Part shown: positions 5,971-13,315 of the stretch, in pieces
How the letters are laid out: each line of letters opens with the position of its first letter
How positions within the stretch are numbered: position 1 is the stretch's first letter
Source of the DNA: an uncultured bacterium
Lineage (GTDB): Bacteria > Verrucomicrobiota > Kiritimatiellia > CAIKKV01 > CAITUY01
DNA: 14,855 bases
Assembly (NCBI GenBank): GCA_903934155.1
Contig: CAIZMS010000045.1
Coordinates: forward strand, 1 to 14,855
Reading direction: 5' to 3'
The notes under the pieces: generated by a model
What the model was told of the DNA's origin: nothing
The model's input: the letters and a program-made list of their open reading frames with translations, nothing else
The model's database searches: none
Translations under genes and position numbers: made by a program

Positions 5971-8474
5971 AAGACATGAGACTCATTTTGATCCTGGGAT
6001 GGTTGGCATTAGGAGCTGCCGGGACAGGTTTTTCGGAACAGCCTGCCATGGATCCGCTGACGGTGGTCCGGGTTGCGCTGGAAGACGGGTTGTATGACCT
6101 GGCCCAGCGGCAAGCCGAAGCCATTTTGAAAGAGAAAACAGGATCTGCTTCGGATCGGGGCGAGGCGATAGTTCTGTTGGCGCGCGCGCTTCACGGTCAG
6201 CGCCGGTTCAAGGATATCATTCAGCGCCTTGATGAGATGGATTCCCGGACACCCACTTCCCAGCCCGGCGCCCTGGTGTACTGGCATGCCGTGGCCCAAT
6301 ATGAGGCGGGAAATGTGACGGCGGCTCTTTCTGAAATACGGGGATTCTCCGCCCGTTTTCCAGGTAGCACCCTGATTCCGCCCGCCTCCCGGCTGGAAGC
6401 CTGGTGCAATCTCAAGGAAGGCCGGAGAGAAGTGGCCCTAGCCGTTTTTGAGCGCTACGACCGCCAGTTCGGGAATACGGGAGAGGGTGCCGCCAACCTT
6501 CTGGACTGGGGACAGGCCCTGCTGGGGGCTGGTAATGCCGCCGCCGCACGGGAGGTGCTGGATCGGTTGGTGAAGCGGACGCCCGCGACATCCGTTGTGC
6601 AGGAAGGCAAGCTGTGGTTGGCCAAGGCGCTGGTGGCCGATGGCAAGTGGGAAGCGGCCTGGAACATCCTGAATCTGGCGGCCAATGATCCCGCGATGCG
6701 GCAGGATCGTCGTTCGCTGGCCTGGATGAATTTGAGTGAAGTGAACGCGGTCCAGAGCAATCTCGAGGCGGCTGTGACCTCCGCGACCCGAAGCATGGAG
6801 CTTGCTCCGACGCAATATTTGAAAAACCGGGGCCAGGCCTTGCGCGGGCGCTGGTTGTTGAGGCAGGGTAAACTTGCGGAAGGCGAGTCGATGCTTCGTC
6901 CGGTGATTGCCCAGTTGACGGATGATCCGATTTCAGGCGTCCTGCAGTTGGAACTGGCGGGAACCTGTCAGGCCATGAACCAATCCGCAAAAGCGGCTGA
7001 AGAATATCAATACTACCTTGAAACCTTTACCGATCCCGCGGGACGGCTTCAGGCCTTTCGGGGCCGCGGGCTTGCCCTGTGGGCCCTGCAGCGGTACGCC
7101 GAGGCTTCCGTGATGTTCGACAAGGCGGCAGGCCTGGTTTCCGATCCGGCGAGCCGTGAACCGCTCCTGGTTAAATCCGCTGATGCGCTGTTCGCCAATT
7201 CCCAATTCAAACTGGCCGGGGTCGCCTATGAGCGCATTCTGGCCGCGTTTCCTGCCGGGATGTTGACCACGCAGGTGTTGTTTCAATACGGGGAGAGCCT
7301 GGCCCGGCAGTCACAATGGGGCTCGGCCGAAGAAAGATTCCGGGAGTTGATCCGTCGTTATCCCGACAGTCCCCTGGCCGAGCGGGCCTTGTTGCGGATT
7401 GCGGAACTCAAGGAGGAGCAGGGGCCCGCTTTTATGCGGGCGGCCTTGGCGGCCTATTCGGATGTGATGTCCATCTACCCCGCCGGCGCCTTGTTCCCGG
7501 AAGCTCTTCACCGCCATGGCCTGGTGGCCTATCAGGTTGGGGAGATTGACACCGCGCTCAAGGATTTTACCCGGGTTGTCGCCAATTTTCCGACCAATCG
7601 CGTGGCGCCGCAGGCTTATTTCATGCGGGGATGGGCGCTTTACATGCGCGGTCAGGAAGAGGAGTCTCTGAAGGTTTGTAAGGCGTTTGTGGTGAGTTAC
7701 CCGAACAGTGAATGGACTCCCGGCGTCGTGTTCTGGATCGGGGAATACGCCTATAACCATGGACAGTATGCCGAGGCTGAAGCCCAGTTCCTGAAGCTTG
7801 CGGAAAAGGCTCCTCAGGATGCCTTGGCGGAAAAGGCACTGATCTGGGCCGGACGCTCCGCCATGAAGCAGAAGGAGTATTTGCGGGCCGTGGATATCTT
7901 CTCCCGGATGGCCCGTGCCTATCCCGGCAGCGAACACATGGCCGAGGCCCGTTTTCTACAGGGCGATTCCCTGAGCGAATTGGGTGAGTTCTCACGGGCG
8001 ATTCTGGTGTTCGATGACCTGATTGCCAAGTTCCCCAACAGCACCCTGGTCAGCGCCGCCTGGGGCCGGCGCGGAGATTGCCAGTTTACCCTGGGCGCCA
8101 CGGATCCCCGACGGTATGACGAGGCGATATCCTCCTACCGTTCGGTTGCGCGGAGCCCAGGAACGACATTTGATTTGGAGCTACAGGCGGAGTATAAGAT
8201 GGGGCGATGCTATGACAAGCTGGGGCGCCGGGCCGAGGCTTTCGAGCAATATTACATTCGTGTTGTGGTTCGTTATCTGGCCCGAAAAGGATCGGCCCCG
8301 GCGGCCATCTGGTTCACCAAGGCGGCTTTTTCGGCCGCGGATATTTTGGAATTGGACAAGAACTGGAAACGCGCCGTCAAGGTGCTGGAGCGCGTGGTGG
8401 ACGCACGGGTTCCAGCCAGCGATGACGCGCGAAAACGGATTGATCAGATCCGGACCGAACATTGGGTCTGGTAA
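5967..8474 (+). CDS. secreted tetratricopeptide-repeat protein of an Exb/Tol-like envelope cluster
   Basis: 835 residues from the ATG at 5967, whose ATGA overlaps the uvrA stop; ATG 5976 is an alternative. The N-terminus MKDMRLILILGWLALGAAGTGFS-EQ reads as a Sec signal peptide with probable cleavage near residue 23. There is no Cys nearby, so it is not a lipoprotein. The rest is helical TPR-like repeats throughout. The clearest are in the second half, with recurring A-x-x-x-F-x-x-x-x-x-x-[FY]-P-x-[ST] units: AEERFRELIRRYPDSP (454-469), ALKDFTRVVANFPTN (530-544), AVDIFSRMARAYPGSE (641-656) and AILVFDDLIAKFPNST (678-693). This pattern resembles the TPR units of CpoB/YbgF and BamD. Ten bases separate it from the exbB-like gene. 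That suggests a periplasmic partner of the transducer, acting like CpoB in Tol-Pal. The exact role is inferred from context; it is far longer than CpoB. Confidence 0.85.
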   Translation: MKDMRLILILGWLALGAAGTGFSEQPAMDPLTVVRVALEDGLYDLAQRQAEAILKEKTGSASDRGEAIVLLARALHGQRRFKDIIQRLDEMDSRTPTSQPGALVYWHAVAQYEAGNVTAALSEIRGFSARFPGSTLIPPASRLEAWCNLKEGRREVALAVFERYDRQFGNTGEGAANLLDWGQALLGAGNAAAAREVLDRLVKRTPATSVVQEGKLWLAKALVADGKWEAAWNILNLAANDPAMRQDRRSLAWMNLSEVNAVQSNLEAAVTSATRSMELAPTQYLKNRGQALRGRWLLRQGKLAEGESMLRPVIAQLTDDPISGVLQLELAGTCQAMNQSAKAAEEYQYYLETFTDPAGRLQAFRGRGLALWALQRYAEASVMFDKAAGLVSDPASREPLLVKSADALFANSQFKLAGVAYERILAAFPAGMLTTQVLFQYGESLARQSQWGSAEERFRELIRRYPDSPLAERALLRIAELKEEQGPAFMRAALAAYSDVMSIYPAGALFPEALHRHGLVAYQVGEIDTALKDFTRVVANFPTNRVAPQAYFMRGWALYMRGQEEESLKVCKAFVVSYPNSEWTPGVVFWIGEYAYNHGQYAEAEAQFLKLAEKAPQDALAEKALIWAGRSAMKQKEYLRAVDIFSRMARAYPGSEHMAEARFLQGDSLSELGEFSRAILVFDDLIAKFPNSTLVSAAWGRRGDCQFTLGATDPRRYDEAISSYRSVARSPGTTFDLELQAEYKMGRCYDKLGRRAEAFEQYYIRVVVRYLARKGSAPAAIWFTKAAFSAADILELDKNWKRAVKVLERVVDARVPASDDARKRIDQIRTEHWVW

Positions 8475-8484
8475 GAGGTGGCTT

Positions 8485-9129
8485 ATGTTTGAACTGTTGC
8501 GACAAGGTGGATTGATTGCATGGATCATCATGGGATGCGGCGTGGCCGCCTTGATCCTGTTTTTGGAACGGCTTCTGAGTTTGCACCGGGCCCGCATCAA
8601 GTCGGAGGATTTCATTGCCGGAATCTGCAACAATCTTCGCCGCGGAAATGTAAATGAGGCCCTGGCCATCTGTGATGACACCCCCGGTCCCGTGGCGGTC
8701 ATTGTGCGGGCCGCCATTTTGAACCGTCAGGCGGACAAGGAGTCCATCCGGACGGCCATTGAGAATGCCGGCCGGACGGAAATCTCCCGTATGGAGCGGC
8801 GCTTGTCTCTCCTGGCGACCGTGGCGCAGGTGGCGCCTATTTTCGGACTCCTGGGAACCGTTTTGGGGCTGATCCAGTCCCTACAGGCGATGAAACTGGC
8901 GGCCCCCCTGGTTCAGCCGGTGGATGTCATGTCCGGCTTGATGCAGGCGCTGGTGACCACGGCGGTCGGGTTGGCGGTGGCGGCTCCCTGTTACATCGGC
9001 TTCAGTTTCCTGGTCGGGAAAGTGGAGAAAATTGTGATTGATATGGAGCGATCCGCGTCCGATCTCATTGCCTTTCTGGCAGGCACCCCGATTGTTCGCG
9101 ATGACCCGGTTCCGGAGAAGGACGAATGA
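8485..9129 (+). CDS. ExbB/TolQ/MotA-family inner-membrane proton channel subunit
   Basis: 214 residues. The ATG at 8485 is preceded by AAGAGGTGG (8473-8481). Reading frame continues upstream, but there it is only a shadow of the TPR gene. Three membrane segments fit the family: about 11-28 (IAWIIMGCGVAALILFLE), about 110-134 containing GLLGTVLGLI (121-130), and about 150-178 (GLMQALVTTAVGLAVAAPCYIGF). Between TM1 and TM2 lies a cytoplasmic loop with EALAICDDTPGPVAVIVRAAI (58-78). T125 and T159 correspond to the channel-lining threonines of ExbB/TolQ. The position of E. coli ExbB Glu176 is Gln154 here, a site that I believe also varies in other homologues. It shares 4 bp with the exbD-like gene. 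The family forms a pentamer around ExbD/TolR and couples ion flow to envelope work. Whether it is functionally ExbB-like or TolQ-like cannot be told. Confidence 0.92.
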   Translation: MFELLRQGGLIAWIIMGCGVAALILFLERLLSLHRARIKSEDFIAGICNNLRRGNVNEALAICDDTPGPVAVIVRAAILNRQADKESIRTAIENAGRTEISRMERRLSLLATVAQVAPIFGLLGTVLGLIQSLQAMKLAAPLVQPVDVMSGLMQALVTTAVGLAVAAPCYIGFSFLVGKVEKIVIDMERSASDLIAFLAGTPIVRDDPVPEKDE

Positions 9130-9626
9130 TCAAGCGCGAGAATCCCAAGGTGATCGGATGGACGGTGCAGGGGTTCCGGCATTACCGGCCCGTCAACCGT
9201 CTGGATCAAGGGCTCGTGACGGCCGTGCCCTGGGTGAGTTTTGTCCTGTTGGTCTCGGCTTACCTGTATTTCCTCGCCCCGAACGTGTTGCAACCCGGGG
9301 TGGTCATTCAGCTTCCGGAAATATCCTTTACCGACGGTCGGCATTATGGCCACACCATTGCGGTGCTGTCTTTGCCGATGGCGGGACGATCCGACCGGGA
9401 TGAGCTTTTTTTCTTTGATGATCAGCGTTATCTGGGGCGGGAAGCCTCTGAAATGGATGCCCTGCGTGCGGCCCTGGCCACGGCGTGGAGTCAGAAGCCG
9501 AACCTGCCGTTGATGATCGAGGCGGATCGCACGGTTCGTCATGACACGATTGTGAAGCTGTTTGATATGGCCTCGGAAGCCGGTTTCCGCGAAGTGAACC
9601 TGGCGACGCGTCCCCCGGAAAGGTGA
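9126..9626 (+). CDS. ExbD/TolR-family protein lacking the conserved membrane Asp
   Basis: 166 residues: a short cytoplasmic N-terminus, one membrane helix at about 31-51, then a periplasmic domain. The ExbD features are VVIQLPE (59-65) after the helix, LPLMIEADRTV (127-137) and the C-terminal FDMASEAGFREVNLATRP (146-163). The start overlaps the exbB-like stop (ATGA) with GGAGAAGG (9114-9121) just upstream. In ExbD/TolR the start of the helix holds P-x-x-D, with Asp25 in E. coli ExbD taking part in proton coupling. Here it is P35-W-V-S38. Ser38 lies three residues after a Pro and 14 before another (P52), the same spacing as P22-D25-P39 in E. coli ExbD, so the Asp is replaced by Ser (codon AGT). 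Family membership is firm from the periplasmic domain and neighbours, but conventional proton-motor function is doubtful. Confidence 0.88.
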   Translation: MIKRENPKVIGWTVQGFRHYRPVNRLDQGLVTAVPWVSFVLLVSAYLYFLAPNVLQPGVVIQLPEISFTDGRHYGHTIAVLSLPMAGRSDRDELFFFDDQRYLGREASEMDALRAALATAWSQKPNLPLMIEADRTVRHDTIVKLFDMASEAGFREVNLATRPPER

Positions 9627-10381
9627 TGGTTGTGTCCAATCCCTATGTCATCCCGATGCCGTGGAAAAACCTGATGCTGGTGTTCGGCGGCGGCTTGGCG
9701 TTATGGATCCTGCCCTGGTTGGCCTGGCCGCACGGGACGCTTTCGATGGGGCGCGAGCCCCTTCGCAAGCCGCCGGTGTTCCGGTACCTCAGGACGATTC
9801 AGAGAATGGAAGGCTCAGCGTGGTCGCCTGTATTGATGCCATTGCCGACGGCGGACGGATTTAGTAAAAAGGCGGCCATTTATGAGATGTCGCAGAAAAG
9901 TTCGGGGTCTGTTTTGAAACCCCGGACAATGGATCCCCTGTATCTGGATATGAAGCTGGCTCCCGTAGCCTCTGTGACCGGGAATAGGATCGCTTCTTTG
10001 GAGACCCCGGGGTTTGATCCGGAGAGTCTCAGTCCGGTTGTTTTTACCCGCGTGGCGGCGGGGCACGGGACGGGTATCCAGGTCGAGATCGCGAACGGGC
10101 TGAAAGCCCGCAACTTTGATGCGCCGGAATTGCGCGACATGACGATTCCGGCGACGGGATTAACCGCGATCTCCGTCACGGCCTCGATCGAGCTTGATCG
10201 GAGGGGCGGCGTGGCGCATGTTCTGTTGGAACAGCCCAGCGGCATTGCGGCTTTGGATTTCGCTCTTGTGCGAGGGTTGCGGGCCGGAAGAGGACATCCG
10301 GGGGACGGTCCGGTTGAGGGGACCATCAGGATCGTTATCTGGAAAGGTGATCAAGGGGAGGATGAACAACATGGAAATTAA
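9626..10381 (+). CDS. TonB-like energy transducer, single-pass envelope protein
   Basis: About 251 residues. It has one N-terminal membrane anchor (about 14-34, KNLMLVFGGGLALWILPWLAW), a 140-residue variable periplasmic stretch, and a C-terminal domain from about 183 to 240. That domain follows the TonB C-terminal pattern: V-T-A-S-I-E-L-D-R-R-G-G-V-A-H-V (184-199), S-G-I-A-A-L-D-x-A (205-213), and a final strand GTIRIVIW (232-239). Unlike classical TonB there is no long Pro-Lys/Pro-Glu spacer. The order ExbB-ExbD-TonB is the standard one for such systems, which strengthens the call. The start is ambiguous: ATG 9626 overlaps the exbD stop by one base (TGATG), and GTG 9623 and GTG 9632 are also in frame. 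A GGAAAGGTGAT stretch (9617-9627) lies over these starts. The 3' end overlaps hisD by 11 bp. Confidence 0.75.
   Translation: MVVSNPYVIPMPWKNLMLVFGGGLALWILPWLAWPHGTLSMGREPLRKPPVFRYLRTIQRMEGSAWSPVLMPLPTADGFSKKAAIYEMSQKSSGSVLKPRTMDPLYLDMKLAPVASVTGNRIASLETPGFDPESLSPVVFTRVAAGHGTGIQVEIANGLKARNFDAPELRDMTIPATGLTAISVTASIELDRRGGVAHVLLEQPSGIAALDFALVRGLRAGRGHPGDGPVEGTIRIVIWKGDQGEDEQHGN
10353..10361 (+). promoter_or_regulatory. ribosome binding site that decides the hisD start
   Basis: AAGGGGAGG (10353-10361) is the strongest Shine-Dalgarno in this part of the operon. An in-frame ATG at 10362 abuts it with no spacer and cannot be used efficiently. The next ATG at 10371 lies nine bases downstream, a good spacing. 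It gives a protein of 432 residues, close to the 434 of E. coli HisD. The site lies inside the coding end of the tonB-like gene. Confidence 0.7.
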
Positions 10382-11669
10382 AATCGAAAAGTGGGCGCCA
10401 GACAAGCCGAACAGTGTTGTCGCCTCATTCCTCAAACGACCGGCGTTCGATCCCGTGGCTGAAAACACGGCCCGTGAGGCGCTTGAGAATATCCGGCTCA
10501 ATGGCGATGTCGCAGTCCTGAAGTACATCCAGGATTATGATGGGGTTTCTCTCAAGTTGTCCGATTTGCGAGTTACCCAGGCGGAACTGGCGGAGGCGCG
10601 CGATACGGTGGATCCCCAGTTTCGGAACGCCGCGCGGGAAGCTTACAAGCGGGTTATCACCTTTTCCCGAGCCGGTATGAAAAAAGACTGGAAGATTTTC
10701 AGTCCCAAGGGCGGCGAATTGGGCGAGCAGTTTGTCCCGTTCGACCGGGTGGGGGTGTATATCCCCGGCGGGCAGGCTCCTTTGGTGTCATCGGTTTTCA
10801 TGACTGTGACCCTGGCCAAGGTGGCTGGAGTTCAGGAAATTGTGGTGTGTACTCCCTCCGACAGCACCGGGCGTGTGAATCCCTATATTCTTTTTGCGCT
10901 TGAGATGGCGGGGGCCACGGAAATCTACCGGGTGGGTGGCATTCAGGCGATCGGCATGATGTCCTACGGCACCAAGACCGTGCGTAAAGTTCAGAAGATT
11001 GTGGGGCCGGGCGGAGCCTATGTCACGGCGGCGAAGAAACTGGTCTATGGAGATGTGGCTCTGGATCTGGTGGCGGGCCCGAGTGAAATTGCCATTCTGG
11101 CGGATGAAACTGCGCCGCCGGAGTGCGTGGCCGCGGACCTGTTGTCCCAGGCCGAGCATGGAACCGGCCACGAGAAAGCCCTGCTGGTCACTAGCTCGGC
11201 CGCGTTGGCCAACAAGGTGTGTGATCAATTACTGAAGCAGGCGGCAACTCTCAGTCGCAAGCAGGCCGTCCTCAAGGTTCTGGAGAAGGGGGCTCTCGTG
11301 GTCGTTGTGAATACGATCGGGGATGGGATGGAGTTGTGCAACCAGTTTGCCCCCGAACACCTTGAAATCATGGTGAGGGAACCCCGGAACTGGCTGCGAA
11401 AGGTTCGGGCCGCAGGCGCCGTGTTTGTCGGGGTCTGGACGCCGGAATCGGCCGGGGATTTTGTGGCCGGGCCCAGCCATGTCCTTCCCACGGGCGGGAC
11501 GGCGACGATGTTCTCAGGATTGACGGTGGATGATTTCAGGAGACGGACCAGTTTCATGGCCTTTACCCGCGCCGACCTGCAGGAGACGCTTCCCGTGATT
11601 GAGGCGTTTGGACGGGTTGAGGGGTTGGATGCCCACGCGAGGGCGGCTCGGATGAGGTTTGAAGTGTGA
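10371..11669 (+). CDS. hisD: histidinol dehydrogenase
   Basis: Catalyses the last two steps of histidine synthesis, L-histidinol to L-histidinal to L-histidine, with two NAD+ and a catalytic zinc, in the cytoplasm. 432 residues, the usual length. Seen here: the NAD-binding region VGVYIPGG (127-134); VGPGGAYVTAAKKLVYG (211-227); DLVAGPSEIAILAD (232-245); the zinc ligand stretch LLSQAEHGTGH (257-267) with Q260 and H263; the catalytic pair E329-H330 in NQFAPEHLEIM (324-334); D363 in AGDFVAGPSHVLPTGG (361-376); and H422 in DAHARAARM (420-428). These match E. coli Q259, H262, E326/H327, D360 and H419. The gene starts inside the tonB-like gene (11-bp overlap) and its stop overlaps hisC by one base. 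It is therefore co-translated with both and has no his leader or attenuator of its own. Confidence 0.97.
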   Translation: MEIKIEKWAPDKPNSVVASFLKRPAFDPVAENTAREALENIRLNGDVAVLKYIQDYDGVSLKLSDLRVTQAELAEARDTVDPQFRNAAREAYKRVITFSRAGMKKDWKIFSPKGGELGEQFVPFDRVGVYIPGGQAPLVSSVFMTVTLAKVAGVQEIVVCTPSDSTGRVNPYILFALEMAGATEIYRVGGIQAIGMMSYGTKTVRKVQKIVGPGGAYVTAAKKLVYGDVALDLVAGPSEIAILADETAPPECVAADLLSQAEHGTGHEKALLVTSSAALANKVCDQLLKQAATLSRKQAVLKVLEKGALVVVVNTIGDGMELCNQFAPEHLEIMVREPRNWLRKVRAAGAVFVGVWTPESAGDFVAGPSHVLPTGGTATMFSGLTVDDFRRRTSFMAFTRADLQETLPVIEAFGRVEGLDAHARAARMRFEV

Positions 11670-12712
11670 TGAATAATCCGCTGATTAGGAAATCGGTCCG
11701 GACCCTCGAGGCTTATACGCCGGGTGAACAGCCCAGGAAGCCGGGGTTGGTCAAGTTGAATACCAACGAAAATCCCTACCCGCCCTCGCCCTGGGTGGCG
11801 GAGGCCCTGACGGCGGTTCCGGTTGAGACTTTACGGCTTTATCCCGATCCGGCAAGCACCGGGTTGAGGCAGGCGATTGCAGACCTGCACGAGGTGGGGC
11901 TGGATCAGGTGTTTGCCGGGAATGGTTCGGATGAAATTCTGGCGCTGTGTACCCGTGCCTTTGTGGAGGATGACGGAACCATCGGCTATTTCAGGCCGTC
12001 CTACTCGCTGTATCCGGTATTGGCGGCGATCCGCGCGGTTCCGGGCGTGGCGTGCGAGCTGACGGAGTCTTTTGAATGGCCCGCCCATGATCCGGAGCCG
12101 ACCTCCCTGTTCTTTCTGACGAATCCGAATGCGCCAACCAGTATGAGGTTCCCGAAGGGAAAGGTCAGCGCGTTCTGCAGGCGTTTTCCGGGCGTGGTGC
12201 TGGTGGATGAGGCGTATGTGGATTTCGCCCGGGAGAGTTGCCTGGATCTGGCGAAAACCATGCCGAATGTGCTTGTGATGCGCACGATGTCGAAATCCTA
12301 TTCGCTGGCCGGGATCCGCTGCGGGTATGTGGTGGGGTCTGAGCCTTTAATTTCCGCCTTGTTCAAGATCAAGGATTCCTACAACCTGAATCGGCTGACC
12401 CAGGTTGCCGCCACAGCGGCACTCAAGGATCAGGCTACCATGCGGGAGAATGCGGAGCGGATCAAGGCGACCCGGGAGCGACTCTCTGCTGAATTGGAAC
12501 GGCTTGGATTTGCGGTTTGCCCCTCGGAGGCGAACTTTCTCTGGGTGAAACCTGCCGGATGGTCCGCCAGTGCCCTTTTCGAGGCGTTGAAGGCCGAGGG
12601 GATCCTGATCCGGTATTTCCCGGGGGAGCGGACCGGCGACCATCTTCGGATCACAGTGGGAACGGATGAGGAAGTGGATCGGTTGTTAGAGGTTCTGGGA
12701 GGATTGATATGA
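11669..12712 (+). CDS. hisC: histidinol-phosphate aminotransferase
   Basis: PLP-dependent class I/II aminotransferase converting imidazole acetol-phosphate and glutamate to L-histidinol-phosphate and 2-oxoglutarate. 347 residues from ATG 11669, which overlaps the hisD stop (TGATG); GTG 11666 is one codon upstream. Seen here: LNTNENPYPPSP (30-41), the substrate-entry motif of HisC; LRLYPDP (55-61); AGNGSDEIL (83-91), the cofactor phosphate site; TNPNAP (151-156); DEAYVDF (180-186), with the Asp that contacts the pyridine nitrogen; and RTMSKSYSLAGIRCGY (205-220), with K209 as the PLP Schiff-base lysine and R217. ANFLW (288-292) and HLRITVGT (325-332), with the substrate-carboxylate Arg, close the fold. 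All key residues are intact. Aromatic aminotransferases are related, but its place between hisD and hisB supports HisC. Confidence 0.96.
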   Translation: MNNPLIRKSVRTLEAYTPGEQPRKPGLVKLNTNENPYPPSPWVAEALTAVPVETLRLYPDPASTGLRQAIADLHEVGLDQVFAGNGSDEILALCTRAFVEDDGTIGYFRPSYSLYPVLAAIRAVPGVACELTESFEWPAHDPEPTSLFFLTNPNAPTSMRFPKGKVSAFCRRFPGVVLVDEAYVDFARESCLDLAKTMPNVLVMRTMSKSYSLAGIRCGYVVGSEPLISALFKIKDSYNLNRLTQVAATAALKDQATMRENAERIKATRERLSAELERLGFAVCPSEANFLWVKPAGWSASALFEALKAEGILIRYFPGERTGDHLRITVGTDEEVDRLLEVLGGLI

Positions 12713-13299
12713 AAAAACGGACGGCAACGGTGGCGCGTAAGACGCGTGAGACGGATATCAAGGTGTCGGTGACGATTGACGGGAAGGGTGTCAGCCGCGT
12801 GGAAACGGGAATGCCCTTCCTGAATCACATGCTGGAGCTTTTTTCAAAGCACTCCCTGATGGACTTGACGGTAAAGGCGACCGGCGATCTGGCGGTGGAC
12901 TATCATCACACGGTTGAAGATCTCGGCCTTGTGCTGGGGGATGCCCTTGACCAGGCCCTGGGCGATCGGAAGGGCATTGTCCGGTACGGGTGGTCCTACA
13001 TTCCGATGGATGACGCGCTGAGCCGGGCCGTGGTGGATCTGGGCGGCCGACCCTATCTGGTCTATGAGGTGGCCAACCGAACCCGGAAGATCCGGGATTT
13101 CAATCTGATCCTGATTCGGGAATTTTTTCAGGCCTTTACCGTGAAGGCCCGCCTGAATCTTCACATTGCCCAGCTCTACGGGCAGGAGCCCCACCACGCC
13201 TACGAGGCTATTTTCAAGGCGGTGGCGCGGGCTCTTGGCGAAGCCTGCCGCAAGGATTCCCGCGTTCGCGGAGTCCCGTCAAGTAAAGGGGCGATTTGA
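12709..13299 (+). CDS. hisB: imidazoleglycerol-phosphate dehydratase
   Basis: Manganese enzyme that dehydrates imidazole glycerol phosphate to imidazole acetol phosphate, the step before HisC. 196 residues: the monofunctional form, without the N-terminal histidinol-phosphatase domain of the E. coli fusion. The two metal-binding halves are visible: FLNHMLELFSKHS (37-49) with DYHHTVEDLG (64-73), and YGQEPHHAYEAIFKAVARAL (157-176). The second His-His-x-x-Glu motif is preceded by GQEP where GxNx is usual, so an Asn is replaced by Glu. The metal ligands themselves are present. The ATG overlaps the hisC stop (ATGA) and is preceded by a strong GGGAGGA (12697-12703). A separate histidinol-phosphate phosphatase must be encoded elsewhere. 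Confidence 0.96.
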   Translation: MKKRTATVARKTRETDIKVSVTIDGKGVSRVETGMPFLNHMLELFSKHSLMDLTVKATGDLAVDYHHTVEDLGLVLGDALDQALGDRKGIVRYGWSYIPMDDALSRAVVDLGGRPYLVYEVANRTRKIRDFNLILIREFFQAFTVKARLNLHIAQLYGQEPHHAYEAIFKAVARALGEACRKDSRVRGVPSSKGAI

Positions 13300-13315
13300 G
13301 GCACTGGGTCTAACC

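Noticed and set aside
8023..8484. N-terminal extension of the exbB-like frame
   Set aside because: It is an out-of-frame reading of the TPR gene. A good Shine-Dalgarno and the family N-terminus place the start at 8485.
10194..10370. Longer N-terminus for hisD
   Set aside because: It overlaps the conserved end of the tonB-like gene; the ATG at 10371 has a strong ribosome binding site and gives the family length.
13166..13315. Longer N-terminus for hisA
   Set aside because: It overlaps the conserved C-terminal part of hisB, and the PAIDL start motif begins right after ATG 13316/13319.
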